DNA of 64,000 bases, taken from assembly GCF_030373225.1 (NCBI RefSeq), contig NZ_JAUCZG010000005.1, forward strand, positions 107,856-171,855, given 5' to 3'. A program made the translations under genes and the position numbers. Under the pieces are notes generated by a model. The model ran no database searches and was not told the DNA's origin. It saw nothing but the letters and a program-made list of their open reading frames with translations. This document shows, piece by piece, positions 52,850-61,759 of this stretch (positions are counted from its first letter, which is position 1; each line of letters starts with the position of its first letter). The stretch is from Hydrogenophaga sp. (GTDB lineage Bacteria > Pseudomonadota > Gammaproteobacteria > Burkholderiales > Burkholderiaceae_C).

Positions 52850-52884
52850 GACAACGCCGGCCTGGTTTTCCTGCCGGCGTTGTC
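52850..52884 (+). terminator. aapJ-aapQ intergenic stem-loop
   Basis: GACAACGCCGGC and GCCGGCGTTGTC form a perfect 12-bp stem with an 11-base loop (CTGGTTTTCCT). No T-run follows. In binding-protein operons such stems protect the upstream mRNA and raise binding-protein yield, so partial termination or mRNA stabilisation is likely. Confidence 0.75.
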
Positions 52885-52928
52885 GCATCTGGGGCCTGCG
52901 GGCACCCATCCTCCACCAGGAGATTCTC

Positions 52929-54107
52929 TTGACTTCCGTCACCAAACCCCCGAGACCGGCCTGGTCCTGGCGCAGCCGCGCCGCGCGCGGCCTGATCTAC
53001 CAGGCGATTGCCCTGGTGCTGATTGGCCTGGGCGTGTGGTTCCTTGCGTACAACACGCAGGAGAACATGCGCATCCGCGGCATTCAGAGCGGCTTTGATT
53101 TTCTGGGCGCCTCCGCCGGCTTCGACATCGGCGAGACGCTCATCAACTATGACCCGAGCGAGACCTATGGCAAGGCCATCTGGGTCGGTGTGCTCAACAC
53201 GCTGCGCGTGGCCGTGATCGGCATCGTGCTCACCACCATCCTCGGTGTGCTGCTTGGCGTGGGGCGCTTCTCGCGCAACGGCCTGGTGCGCGGCATCTGC
53301 TACGGCTACGTGGAGCTGTTCCGCAATGTGCCCATCCTGCTGCAGATGCTGATGTGGTACCTGTTCTTCGTGGAGGTGCTTCCCCCACCGGGCGAGGCCT
53401 GGAACCTGGGCGACCTGTTCTACCTCAGCAAGGACGGCTTCGCCTTTCCCCGCCCCATGCAGGGCGAGGGCTGGCTGCTCGTGCTGGCCGGCCTGGTCGC
53501 CGGCGTCCTGCTGTCCTGGGTGTGGCGGCGCTGGGCGCTGCGCGAGTTCGAGAAGACCGGCCGGCTTCGCAAGCCCCTGTGGCCCACGCTGGCCATCGTC
53601 GTCGCCGGCACCATCGCAGGCTGGCTGGCCGGTGGCATGCCCACCCAGTGGGCGGTGCCCGAAGCGGGTCGCTTCATGATCGAAGGCGGTGGCAGCGTCT
53701 CGCCCGAATTCATGGCCGTGCTCATCAGCCTGACCTTCTACACCTCGGCGTTCGTGGCCGAGGTCGTGCGAGGCGGCATCCAGTCGGTGAGCCTGGGGCA
53801 GAAGGAAGCCGCTGCTGCGCTGGGCCTGGCACCCAGGCAGACCATGAACCTGGTGGTGCTGCCGCAGGCCATGCGCGTGATCATTCCACCGCTCACCAAC
53901 CAGTACCTGAACCTCACCAAGAACTCGTCGCTGGCAGTGGCCGTGGGTTATCCCGACGTGGTCTCGATCGCCAACACCACGCTCAACCAGTCGGGTCGGG
54001 CGGTGGAGTGCATCGCCATCATCATGCTGGTCTACCTGACCACCTCCCTGTCCACCTCGTTGTTCATGAATTGGTACAACGACCGCATGGCCATCAAGGA
54101 GAGGTAA
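52929..54107 (+). CDS. aapQ: general amino acid ABC transporter permease AapQ-like
   Basis: A 392-residue HisM-type permease, longer than typical because of an insert as in AapQ/BztB. The start is TTG 52929 with AGGAG about eight bases upstream; the track start at 52791 lies in the aapJ gene. An N-terminal helix (LIYQAIALVLIGLGVWFLAYNTQENM) is followed by FDFLGASAGFDIGETLINYDPSETYGKAIWVGVLNTLRVAVIGIVLTTILG, the classic AapQ block. The EAA loop is QKEAAAALGLAPRQTMNLVVLPQAMRVIIPPL near residue 300. It forms the channel with AapM in the inner membrane. Three bases separate its stop from the next start. Confidence 0.94.
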   Translation: MTSVTKPPRPAWSWRSRAARGLIYQAIALVLIGLGVWFLAYNTQENMRIRGIQSGFDFLGASAGFDIGETLINYDPSETYGKAIWVGVLNTLRVAVIGIVLTTILGVLLGVGRFSRNGLVRGICYGYVELFRNVPILLQMLMWYLFFVEVLPPPGEAWNLGDLFYLSKDGFAFPRPMQGEGWLLVLAGLVAGVLLSWVWRRWALREFEKTGRLRKPLWPTLAIVVAGTIAGWLAGGMPTQWAVPEAGRFMIEGGGSVSPEFMAVLISLTFYTSAFVAEVVRGGIQSVSLGQKEAAAALGLAPRQTMNLVVLPQAMRVIIPPLTNQYLNLTKNSSLAVAVGYPDVVSIANTTLNQSGRAVECIAIIMLVYLTTSLSTSLFMNWYNDRMAIKER

Positions 54108-54110
54108 CCC

Positions 54111-55214
54111 ATGCCAGACACCTACGTTCCGATTGCCGCGCGCCCGTCCCCGGTGCGCACCAGCGGCCTGGCCCCCTGGGTTCGCACCAACATGTTCGGC
54201 GACGTGCGCAGCAGCATCACCTCGCTGTTCCTGCTGGCGCTGGTCGTCTACCTCCTGCCCAAGCTCTACAGCTGGGGTCTGGGCAACGCTGTCTTCAGCG
54301 CCAACGCGGAGGCCTGCCAGAGCGTGCGCGGCATCGGCGCCTGCTGGGGCGTGGTGACCGAAAAGTACCGGCTGATCCTGCTCGGCCGGTTCCCCTTCGA
54401 CGAGCACTGGCGCCCGGTGCTGGCCACCAGCCTCATGCTGGCAGCGCTGGTGGTGAGCTGCATCCGCGTGTTCTGGAAACCCTGGCTGGCGCTGATGTGG
54501 GTGGCGGTGATGGCCATCTTCTTCATCCTCATGGGTGGTGGCGTGTTCGGCCTGTCCGACGTGCGCACCGACCTGTGGGGCGGCCTGCCGCTGACGGTGC
54601 TGCTGGCCACGGTGTCCATCTTCCTGGCGTTCCCGCTGTCGATCGCAGTGGCCCTGGGGCGGCGCAGCCACTTGCCGGCCATCCGGTCGGCCTGCATCGT
54701 CTACATCGAACTCATCCGCGGCGTTCCGCTGATCTCGGTGCTGTTCATGGCCTCGTTCATGTTCCCGCTGTTCATGCCGCAAGGTGTGACCATCGATGTG
54801 CTGGTGCGTGTGGTGGTGGGCATCACCCTGTTCGCCGCAGCCTACATGGCCGAGATCATTCGCGGGGGCTTGCAGGCCATCCCCAAGGGGCAGCTGGAAG
54901 CGGCCGACACGCTGGGTCTGAGCTACTGGCAGACGCAACGCAAGATCGTGCTGCCGCAGGCGCTGGCCATGGTGGTGCCCAGCATCATGAACAACTTCAT
55001 CTCGATCTTCAAGGACACCTCGCTGGTGACCATCGTCTCGATGTACGAACTCACCGGCGCGCTGTCGCTGGCACTGAACTCCGACGTGAACTGGCGCCCG
55101 TTCAAGATCGAGGCCTACCTGTTCATCACGCTCGTCTATTTCATCTTCTGTTTCGCCATGTCCCGCTACAGCCTGTGGGTCGAGAAGCAACTCTCCGCCA
55201 GCAAGGCGCGCTGA
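54111..55214 (+). CDS. aapM: general amino acid ABC transporter permease AapM-like
   Basis: A 367-residue permease, partner of AapQ. The N-terminus is RTSGLAPWVRTNMFGDVRSSITSLFLLALVVYLLPKLYSW, typical of AapM. Helices follow, with GGLPLTVLLATVSIFLAFPLSIAVALGRRSHLPAIRSACIVYIELIRGVPLISVLFMA and the EAA loop QLEAADTLGLSYWQTQRKIVLPQALAMVVPS. The EAA motif binds the AapP ATPase. Start ATG lies three bases after the aapQ stop, with AAGGAGAGGTAACC as ribosome binding site. Ten bases separate its stop from aapP. Confidence 0.94.
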   Translation: MPDTYVPIAARPSPVRTSGLAPWVRTNMFGDVRSSITSLFLLALVVYLLPKLYSWGLGNAVFSANAEACQSVRGIGACWGVVTEKYRLILLGRFPFDEHWRPVLATSLMLAALVVSCIRVFWKPWLALMWVAVMAIFFILMGGGVFGLSDVRTDLWGGLPLTVLLATVSIFLAFPLSIAVALGRRSHLPAIRSACIVYIELIRGVPLISVLFMASFMFPLFMPQGVTIDVLVRVVVGITLFAAAYMAEIIRGGLQAIPKGQLEAADTLGLSYWQTQRKIVLPQALAMVVPSIMNNFISIFKDTSLVTIVSMYELTGALSLALNSDVNWRPFKIEAYLFITLVYFIFCFAMSRYSLWVEKQLSASKAR

Positions 55215-55223
55215 AAGAACAAC

Positions 55224-55967
55224 ATGACTGAATCCATCATCCGTTTCGACAAGGTCAACAAGTGGTACGGCAACGACTTCCACGTGCTGCGCGACATCGA
55301 CCTCGACGTGGCCAAGGGCGAGCGCATCGTGGTGTGCGGGCCGTCCGGCTCCGGCAAGTCCACCCTGATCCGCTGCATCAACCGTCTCGAAGAGCACCAG
55401 CAGGGCCATCTCACCGTTGACGGCATCGAGCTCACCGACGACATCAAGGCCATCGACCAGGTGCGCAAGAACGTCGGCATGGTGTTCCAGCAGTTCAACC
55501 TGTTCCCGCACCTCACCGTGCTGGAGAACCTCACGCTCTCACCCATGTGGGTGGGCAAGATGCCCAAAAAGGAGGCCGAGGAAAAGGCCATGATCCAGCT
55601 GCAGCGTGTGCGGATCGCCGAGCAGGCCGGCAAATACCCGTTGCAACTCTCGGGTGGCCAGCAGCAGCGCGTGGCGATCGCGCGCGCGTTGTGCCTCACG
55701 CCCAAGATCATGTTGTTCGACGAGCCCACCTCCGCGCTCGACCCGGAGATGATCAAGGAGGTGCTCGACGTGATGGTGGAGCTGGCCAACCTGGGCATCA
55801 CCATGATCTGCGTGACGCACGAGATGGGCTTTGCCAAGGCCGTGGCCGACCGCGTGATCTTCATGGACCAGGGCCAGATCGTCGAACAGAACACGCCCGA
55901 GGAATTCTTCAACAACCCGCAGAACGAACGCAGCCGCGACTTCCTCTCGAAGATCCTGGGGCATTGA
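55224..55967 (+). CDS. aapP: general amino acid ABC transporter ATP-binding protein AapP-like
   Basis: A 247-residue ATPase energising AapQM. Walker [19 protein letters not shown] is near residue 40, Q-loop [26 protein letters not shown], signature [35 protein letters not shown] (with Walker B), and switch H in [27 protein letters not shown]. The end ([20 protein letters not shown]) matches AapP/GlnQ length. It is the last gene of the operon; codon use and spacing fit one transcript. The next gene, a periplasmic phosphodiesterase, lies 55 bp on and may or may not be read through. Confidence 0.96.
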   Translation: MTESIIRFDKVNKWYGNDFHVLRDIDLDVAKGERIVVCGPSGSGKSTLIRCINRLEEHQQGHLTVDGIELTDDIKAIDQVRKNVGMVFQQFNLFPHLTVLENLTLSPMWVGKMPKKEAEEKAMIQLQRVRIAEQAGKYPLQLSGGQQQRVAIARALCLTPKIMLFDEPTSALDPEMIKEVLDVMVELANLGITMICVTHEMGFAKAVADRVIFMDQGQIVEQNTPEEFFNNPQNERSRDFLSKILGH

Positions 55968-56022
55968 CTTGTCACTGCCTTGATGCACTGGGACAATCCC
56001 CCGGTTTTCAAGGAGGCAAATC

Positions 56023-57105
56023 ATGAACTGCAACCCACCGCTTCCACCGCAACGGCTCACCTGGTTGCGATGGGGCTGCACCACGGCTCTGGGCCTGTCG
56101 ATGTGGTGCGCTGGCGCGGCCCTCGCATTTGATGTGCAAGGTCATCGAGGCGCACGCGGGCTGGCGCCGGAGAACACATTGGCCGGCATCGAACGGGCGC
56201 TGACCATCGGAGTCTCCACGATCGAGATCGACATCCTGCTGAGCGCCGACGGCGTGCCGGTGGTCTACCACGACACCACGCTCAACCCCGACCTCACGCG
56301 CGACTCCAGCGGGCGCTGGTTGCAGGCGCGCGGGCCGGCCCTCAACACCCTCACGGCGGCCCAACTGGCCGGGTTCGACGTGGGGCGCATCAACCCGGCC
56401 AGCCAGCTCGCGCGCGATTTCGCCTTGCAGCAGGCCAGCGATGGCGAGCGCATTCCGACGCTGGCCGCGGTGTTTGAACACGTGAAGCGTCTCAAAGCCG
56501 ATCACGTGCGGTTCAACATTGAACTCAAGCGCAACCCCTCGCGACCACAAGAGTCCACCGAGCCCGAAGCATTCGTGCGCGCCGTGCTGGACGTGGTCAA
56601 CGCGCACGGCATGGCGCGGCGCTCGAACCTGCAGAGTTTTGACTGGAGCCTGAATGCGGCCACCCGACGGCAAGCGCCCGACATGGCACTGGCATTTCTC
56701 ACCATCCAGCGACCCCGCTCGAACAACCTGGAAAGTGGCGAATGGACCGCTGGCCTGCGCATCTCCCAGCACAGGGACGCGCCCGCCATGGTGGCGGCTG
56801 CCGGTGGCAAGGTCTGGTCACCCAACTTCAACGACTTGAGCCAGACCGTGGTGCAACGAGCCCGCGAAGAGAGCCTGCGCGTGATTCCCTGGACCGTCAA
56901 CGAAACGCCCGACATGGCCCGCCTGATCGACTGGGGCGTGGACGGCATCATCACAGACTACCCCGACCGTCTGCGCGCGGTCATGCAGGAGCGTGGCATG
57001 GCCCTGCCACCTGCGTTGGCCGCGGCACCGGCCAAGGCGCGCCTGACCCAGCCGGCGCCCACAGCGGAGCCGGTGCGCTTCGGCGTGGCACCCGACGTTC
57101 GCTGA
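56023..57105 (+). CDS. periplasmic glycerophosphodiester phosphodiesterase
   Basis: Hydrolyses glycerophosphodiesters to glycerol-3-phosphate and an alcohol. The 360 residues begin with a signal peptide (WLRWGCTTALGLSMWCAGAALAFD). GDPD motifs are clear: QGHRGARGLAPENTLAGIERAL (catalytic His-Arg), STIEIDILLSADGVPVVYHDTTLNPDL (Glu-Asp metal site), FNIELKRNPS, and VIPWTVNETPDMARLIDWGVDGIITDYPDRL. A Pro/Ala-rich tail of about 30 residues follows. CAAGGAGGCAAATC precedes the ATG. It could be a polyamine- or phosphate-scavenging enzyme of GlpQ/UgpQ type; the location suggests scavenging. Confidence 0.93.
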   Translation: MNCNPPLPPQRLTWLRWGCTTALGLSMWCAGAALAFDVQGHRGARGLAPENTLAGIERALTIGVSTIEIDILLSADGVPVVYHDTTLNPDLTRDSSGRWLQARGPALNTLTAAQLAGFDVGRINPASQLARDFALQQASDGERIPTLAAVFEHVKRLKADHVRFNIELKRNPSRPQESTEPEAFVRAVLDVVNAHGMARRSNLQSFDWSLNAATRRQAPDMALAFLTIQRPRSNNLESGEWTAGLRISQHRDAPAMVAAAGGKVWSPNFNDLSQTVVQRAREESLRVIPWTVNETPDMARLIDWGVDGIITDYPDRLRAVMQERGMALPPALAAAPAKARLTQPAPTAEPVRFGVAPDVR

Positions 57106-57177
57106 AGCCACCGCCGATCGGCCCGGCTGTAAGCCCGGGACCCCGAGGCCGACTCACAGCCATTCCCACCCACGGAG

Positions 57178-57912
57178 ATGGCCATGCCGAACACGTTGCC
57201 CCGCCTTGTTGCCCTCACCAGCGTGTTTCTGGCGGCCGGCTCGCTTGCCGCCCCAACTTGCGAGGTGCGCTCTGGCCCTCATCCGCCGGCCGTGGTGGAG
57301 CTCTACACCTCGGAGGGCTGCAGTTCGTGCCCTCCCGCTGATCGCTGGCTGTCCACCCTGAAGACCGCCGACAACGTGCTGGCGCTCTCGTTCCACGTGA
57401 ACTACTGGAATCACCTGGGCTGGCGCGATCCGTTCGCCACCACCGAAACGACGGCCCGGCAGTACCGGCTGAAAGAAGCGTTGGGCGGCAAGCACGTCTA
57501 CACCCCCCAGGTGGTGCTCAACGGGCGCGATCACCGCAACTGGAGCGGCCAGCGCGCCAGCAACCTGGGTGGGCTGCCCCCGGCCTCGGCGCCTGCCCTG
57601 CACTTGCGCCGGGACGGCCAGGTGGTCACCGCAACGATCGCAGCTGTCCCCGGCACCGATGCCGCTGGTTACTGGGCAGTGCTGCAGGATGGACTGGTGA
57701 GCAAGGTCACGCGGGGCGAGAACGCGGGTGAAGATCTGCGTCACGATCACGTGGTGAGTCTGTACCAGCCCGTCGCGCCCTGGGCTGCCAGCCAGGGAGG
57801 CAGCGCCCGGCTCATCTTGCCCGCCGGTTCGGTGCAACGGGTGGCGTTTGTGGTGACCAACGCGGCGCTGACGCAACCGCTGCAGGCGCTGGTGCTGCAA
57901 TGCCCCGCCTGA
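57178..57912 (+). CDS. DUF1223 exported thioredoxin-like protein
   Basis: A 244-residue secreted protein. A signal peptide (MAMPNTLPRLVALTSVFLAAGSLAA) is followed by VVELYTSEGCSSCPPADRWLSTL, the DUF1223 block with a CSSC redox motif. ALSFHVNYWNHLGWRDPFA and GKHVYTPQVVLNGRDHRNW are further landmarks. The fold is thioredoxin-like, so a periplasmic redox role is suspected but not known. It begins 72 bp after the phosphodiesterase gene on the same strand. A downstream cluster of copper proteins starts 62 bp after it. Confidence 0.88.
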   Translation: MAMPNTLPRLVALTSVFLAAGSLAAPTCEVRSGPHPPAVVELYTSEGCSSCPPADRWLSTLKTADNVLALSFHVNYWNHLGWRDPFATTETTARQYRLKEALGGKHVYTPQVVLNGRDHRNWSGQRASNLGGLPPASAPALHLRRDGQVVTATIAAVPGTDAAGYWAVLQDGLVSKVTRGENAGEDLRHDHVVSLYQPVAPWAASQGGSARLILPAGSVQRVAFVVTNAALTQPLQALVLQCPA

Positions 57913-57973
57913 AAGGTCGCCATCCATGGCCCTGAATGGAACCCATGCCATGCCGCCCGTATCATCCACACCC

Positions 57974-58327
57974 ATGCGCCATTGGTTCCTCGTCCTCATG
58001 ATCGCCTTGCTGCCCCTGCGCGGCTGGGTGGGCGATGCCATGGCGATGGACATGCTGGGCGCGCCGGCGCACAACATGGCCGCCCTGTCCGCAGACAGTG
58101 GCCACCCCTGTCCCGACCACACCGTGGGTGCCACCACCGACCACGCCGCGCAGGACAGCCACGGCGAGCACTCGCACGCCGCGTGTGATGTCTGCAACGG
58201 GCCTGCGCTGGCCATGGCCACCACTCCCCTGCAAGTCCTGCCGCCCGCGCACAGCGTACGGGCCAGGCCCGCCGAGCATTTCGCCAGCAGCGAGGCCCGG
58301 CGCGGCGTCAAGCCACCCATTTCCTGA
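57974..58327 (+). CDS. small exported Cys/His-rich protein (DUF2946-like)
   Basis: A 117-residue protein with signal peptide MRHWFLVLMIALLPLRGWVGDAMAMDM. The mature part has His/Cys-rich patches (ALSADSGHPCPDHTVGATTDHAAQDSHGEHSHAACDVCNGPAL) consistent with metal binding. The C-terminal GVKPPIS resembles the ending of DUF2946-like proteins found beside metal-efflux genes. The start is uncertain; ATG 57974 begins the signal peptide, and the track starts at 57926. It leads the copper cluster. Function: metal binding in the periplasm is inferred. Confidence 0.72.
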   Translation: MRHWFLVLMIALLPLRGWVGDAMAMDMLGAPAHNMAALSADSGHPCPDHTVGATTDHAAQDSHGEHSHAACDVCNGPALAMATTPLQVLPPAHSVRARPAEHFASSEARRGVKPPIS

Positions 58328-58407
58328 CTTCACACGCCCGAGGTGCGTCCGCCACGGCCCGAAACGGGTCGCAAGCGGGCGTCGGTTTGTGATGTCAGGA
58401 GATCCCC

Positions 58408-59805
58408 ATGATGGTTTTTCGGCGGAACCCACCGCCTTTGTCCCGTACCCGCCTGCGCACGGCCTTGCTGAGTCTCGCCTGTTGCGCCTGGTGGCCGGCG
58501 CAGGCACAGATGCCCGGTGCCCTGCAGGCCGCCAACCCCGACACCTCGAGCAGCGCCGTCCCCCTGGTACTGCCCGCCACTGGCTCGGCCGATCCACAGG
58601 AACGCCCCGCCGATCTGGCCCGGGCGCGCGAGATCTGGCAGCGCGCCAACCAGCGCGTGGCCGAATTCCCGCGCGGCCACATCGATCTGCTGCGCTGGGA
58701 AGCAAAGAACCCGGGGCAGACCGCGCCGGCCCCCGCCCAGGGCAGCGCAGCCGGTGCCCCGCTGGACCTCGCGCAGGCCTTGCGGCTTTCGCTCAGACAG
58801 CGCCCCGACCTGTTCACCCGCGCCGGCATGAACGCGCCGGAACAGGCCGCCGTGCAGGTCGCCTATGCCGACCACGTGCGTGAGCTCCAGCGCGCCTGGA
58901 TCGACGCCGTGGCCGCGCAGCAAAGCTGGCGCCATACCGCCGAAATGTGGGAGGCCACCCGCACCGGCAGCGAACTCGGTCGGCGCATGGTGGGAGCGGG
59001 CAACTGGAGCCAGGCCCGCTTGCTGCGTGAGCAGCTGCTGGAAGCCGGCGCCTGGCAGACGAGCGTGGCTGCGCAGGGTTCTGCGCTGATGGCGCAGGAA
59101 CGGCTGGCGCAACAGATCGGGTTGTGGGACGCCGAGGCGGTGGCGCAGCTGGGTGCGCGGCTGCCGACCAGCCTGCCCGCCGTACCGGCGCGCCTGGCGC
59201 CGGGCGAAGGCCTCAGCGAGAAAACGCTGGAGGCCGCGGTGCTGCGCGCCGATCCCCTGCTGGCGCAGCAGCGCACCCTGGCCGAGCGCGATCTCATCGC
59301 CCTGAGTTCGGGCCGGCGACAAGCCTGGAACGACGCGGTCGACGCCGCCCTGTCCGCCCTGCCCGACCCCGGCACCGCAGCGACGCCACCGCACATCGAC
59401 AACCTGTCTTTGCTGCGTGACCACCCGCTCGAACGTGCGGTCGAAGCCGAGGCGAAGCTGCTGCGCGCAGCGGGCGAGCGGCGCTCGATGGCCCGTCAGG
59501 CCTGGGCCCAGCTGCAGATGAGCCACGCCCGCGCGGTGCACGCGCAGGACGTGGTGGCGAAACTGCAGGCCGCGCTGGAGCAGGAAACCCTGCTGCGCTA
59601 CAACGGCATGCTGCAGAGCAGCTGGGAGCTGCTGGCCAGCGCGCGCGAACGCATGCAGTCGCTTGATTCGGCCTTGCAGGCCCGCCGCGATTTCTGGCGT
59701 GCCCAGGCCGACTGGCAGGCCCTGCTTGCCGGCGCCCGCTACGCCGGTCCCGACAACGATTCCAGCCCCGGCGCAGGTGCCGGCGCCACCCCGGCAGGAC
59801 ACTGA
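58408..59805 (+). CDS. TolC-family outer-membrane protein of a copper cluster
   Basis: A 465-residue exported protein with the coiled-coil character of TolC/OprM-type factors. The signal peptide is RLRTALLSLACCAWWPAQAQ. Two long helical halves rich in Ala, Arg, Leu and Gln follow, including DLAQALRLSLRQRPDLF (the typical DLxxALxLALxxNPxL start of an OEP repeat), HVRELQRAWIDAVAAQQSW, and LLRYNGMLQSSWELLASARERMQSLDSALQARRDFWRAQADWQALL. No beta-barrel can be seen in sequence. Adjacent to the multicopper oxidase (one base apart), it is part of the copper-handling unit. No RND pump or adaptor gene accompanies it here. Confidence 0.82.
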   Translation: MMVFRRNPPPLSRTRLRTALLSLACCAWWPAQAQMPGALQAANPDTSSSAVPLVLPATGSADPQERPADLARAREIWQRANQRVAEFPRGHIDLLRWEAKNPGQTAPAPAQGSAAGAPLDLAQALRLSLRQRPDLFTRAGMNAPEQAAVQVAYADHVRELQRAWIDAVAAQQSWRHTAEMWEATRTGSELGRRMVGAGNWSQARLLREQLLEAGAWQTSVAAQGSALMAQERLAQQIGLWDAEAVAQLGARLPTSLPAVPARLAPGEGLSEKTLEAAVLRADPLLAQQRTLAERDLIALSSGRRQAWNDAVDAALSALPDPGTAATPPHIDNLSLLRDHPLERAVEAEAKLLRAAGERRSMARQAWAQLQMSHARAVHAQDVVAKLQAALEQETLLRYNGMLQSSWELLASARERMQSLDSALQARRDFWRAQADWQALLAGARYAGPDNDSSPGAGAGATPAGH

Positions 59806-59806
59806 C

Positions 59807-61225
59807 ATGAACAACAGCATGAACCGCAGAAACTGGCTCGCCGGCGCCGCCGTGGGCGCCGTCGCGGCCACCAGCGTGAGCCGTGTGGCCCTGGCCGCCA
59901 TTCCCGAGCCGATGCAGCAGACCTCGGCCGACACCGCTCCTCCCTGGACACCTGCCGGCGTGACCGGAGCCGGCCGTCCCTACAACCCGGTGGTCACACT
60001 CAACGGCTGGACCGCGCCCTGGCGCATGAACGCGGGTGTGAAGGAGTTCCACCTCGTGGCCGAGCCGGTGGTGCGCGAGATGGCGCCGGGCTTCATGGTC
60101 AACATGTGGGGCTACAACGGACAGAGCCCGGGCCCGACCATCGAGGTGGTCGAGGGCGACCGGGTGCGCATCTACGTGACCAACCGCCTGCCCGAGCACA
60201 CCACCATCCACTGGCATGGCCAGCGTCTGCCCAACGGCATGGACGGCGTGGGCGGCATGAACCAGCCGCAGATCAAGCCGGGCCAGACCTTCGTCTACGA
60301 GTTCGTGGCGCGCCGCCCCGGCACCTTCATGTACCACCCGCACGCCGATGAAATGACACAGATGGCGATGGGCATGATGGGTTTCTGGGTCACCCACCCG
60401 AGGCAGAAACACCCGCTGATCGAAGACGTGCAACGCGACTACTGCTTCCTGCTCAACGCCTTTGACGTCGAGCCCGGCAGCATGACGCCGCAGGTCAACA
60501 CCATGCTGGAGCAGAACATCTGGAGCTGGAACAGCCGCGTGTTCCCCGGCATCACGCCGCTGGTGGCGCGCCTGGGCGAGCGGGTGCGGGTGCGCGTGGG
60601 CAACCTCACCATGACCAACCACCCGATCCACATCCATGGCATCGAATTCGAGGTCAGCGGCACCGACGGCGGTCCCACGCCCAAGGGCTCGCGCTGGCCC
60701 GAAGTCACCACCGACGTGGCCGTGGGCCAGATGCGCCAGCTCGAGTTCATCGCCGACGAACCGGGCGACTGGGCCATGCACTGCCACAAGAGCCACCACA
60801 CCATGGGCGCCATGGGCCATGGTGTGCCCACCATGATCGGGGTGGACCACCGCGGCCTGGTGGCGCCCCTGCAGCGCGCCGTGCCCGACTACATGGTGAT
60901 GGGCGAGCGGGGCATGGCCGACATGGGTGAGATGGAGATGGAGCTGCCGGCCAACACCTTCCCCATGATGACCGGCACCGGCCCGTACGGCCCGATCGAG
61001 ATGGGCGGCATGTTCACCACGCTCAAGGTGCGTGCCGACCAGAAACCCGGCGACTACTCCGACCCCGGCGTCTACAAAATGCCGCCCGGCACCCAGGCGC
61101 GGCTGGTGGAGACCGGCGCCGCACCCACGGCCGCCCGTCCCGCCGCACCCGTCCCGACCAGCACGACCACCACACCCACCGCCACCGTGCGCAAGCCCGC
61201 CGGCGGGCATGGCGGCCACCACTGA
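59807..61225 (+). CDS. Tat-exported multicopper oxidase
   Basis: A 472-residue periplasmic copper oxidase (probably Cu(I) to Cu(II) detoxification). The Tat signal is MNNSMNRRNWLAGAAVGAVAATSVSRVALA. Copper ligand motifs are in order: TIHWHGQRLPNGMDGV, FMYHPHADEM, NHPIHIHGIEF, and WAMHCHKSHHTMGAMGHGV with the type-1 site and axial Met. A Met-rich stretch (MVMGERGMADMGEMEMELPANTFPMM) should bind extra Cu(I), and a Pro/Thr tail ends GGHGGHH. ATG 59807 starts one base after the TolC stop. Homology is to CopA/PcoA-like or NirK-like oxidases; exact class uncertain. Confidence 0.92.
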   Translation: MNNSMNRRNWLAGAAVGAVAATSVSRVALAAIPEPMQQTSADTAPPWTPAGVTGAGRPYNPVVTLNGWTAPWRMNAGVKEFHLVAEPVVREMAPGFMVNMWGYNGQSPGPTIEVVEGDRVRIYVTNRLPEHTTIHWHGQRLPNGMDGVGGMNQPQIKPGQTFVYEFVARRPGTFMYHPHADEMTQMAMGMMGFWVTHPRQKHPLIEDVQRDYCFLLNAFDVEPGSMTPQVNTMLEQNIWSWNSRVFPGITPLVARLGERVRVRVGNLTMTNHPIHIHGIEFEVSGTDGGPTPKGSRWPEVTTDVAVGQMRQLEFIADEPGDWAMHCHKSHHTMGAMGHGVPTMIGVDHRGLVAPLQRAVPDYMVMGERGMADMGEMEMELPANTFPMMTGTGPYGPIEMGGMFTTLKVRADQKPGDYSDPGVYKMPPGTQARLVETGAAPTAARPAAPVPTSTTTTPTATVRKPAGGHGGHH

Positions 61226-61245
61226 ACCTCGCAAGGAGAAGCCAC

Positions 61246-61743
61246 ATGACTTTCAAGACCCGACGCAGCCTGCTCGCCCTTCCCCTGGTGCTGGCCTTGC
61301 CGCGCGCCTTTGCCCACGGCGAACAGCACGGCAAACCGGCCGGCCCGGTGGTGAAGGAGCAAAAGCCCTGGGGCATCGCGGGCGAGCCCGCGCAGGCCAG
61401 ACGCACCGTCGAGATCCGCATGACCGACGACATGAAGCTCACGCCCAACCACATCGAGGTGCGCGCCGGTGAGACCTTGCGCATCCGCGCGTCCAACGCG
61501 GGCAAGGTGATGCACGAGATCGTGATCGGCACCGCCGACGAGCTCAAGGCGCACGCCGAGATGATGAAGAAGTTTCCCAACATGGAGCACGACGAGCCCT
61601 ACATGGCGCACGTGGCGCCGGGCAAGCGCGGCGACATCGTCTGGACCTTCAACCGCCCGGGCGACTTCGAATTCGCCTGCCTGATCGCCGGCCACTTCGA
61701 GGCCGGCATGCGCGGCACCATCCGCGTCACCCCCAAAGCTTGA
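61246..61743 (+). CDS. periplasmic cupredoxin
   Basis: A 165-residue exported blue-copper-like protein. The signal peptide is MTFKTRRSLLALPLVLALPRAFAHG. The copper ligands appear as His in KVMHEIVIGTADE and Cys-His-Met in FEFACLIAGHFEAGMRGTIRV. A second His/Met-rich N-terminal patch (HGEQHGKPAG) is present. It likely shuttles electrons or copper for the multicopper oxidase. It lies 20 bp after that gene; AAGGAGAAGCC is the ribosome binding site. Confidence 0.92.
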   Translation: MTFKTRRSLLALPLVLALPRAFAHGEQHGKPAGPVVKEQKPWGIAGEPAQARRTVEIRMTDDMKLTPNHIEVRAGETLRIRASNAGKVMHEIVIGTADELKAHAEMMKKFPNMEHDEPYMAHVAPGKRGDIVWTFNRPGDFEFACLIAGHFEAGMRGTIRVTPKA

Positions 61744-61759
61744 CCCCCAGGAGACCACC

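Noticed and set aside
52740-55511. 923-aa minus-strand ORF in the aap operon
   Set aside because: Purely antisense to aapQ, aapM and aapP; rich in His/Asp/Gln/Arg; no family resemblance.
59294-61234. 646-aa minus-strand ORF
   Set aside because: Antisense to the multicopper oxidase; the repeated HAHR/GHVDA pattern is the complement of His/Met copper motifs.
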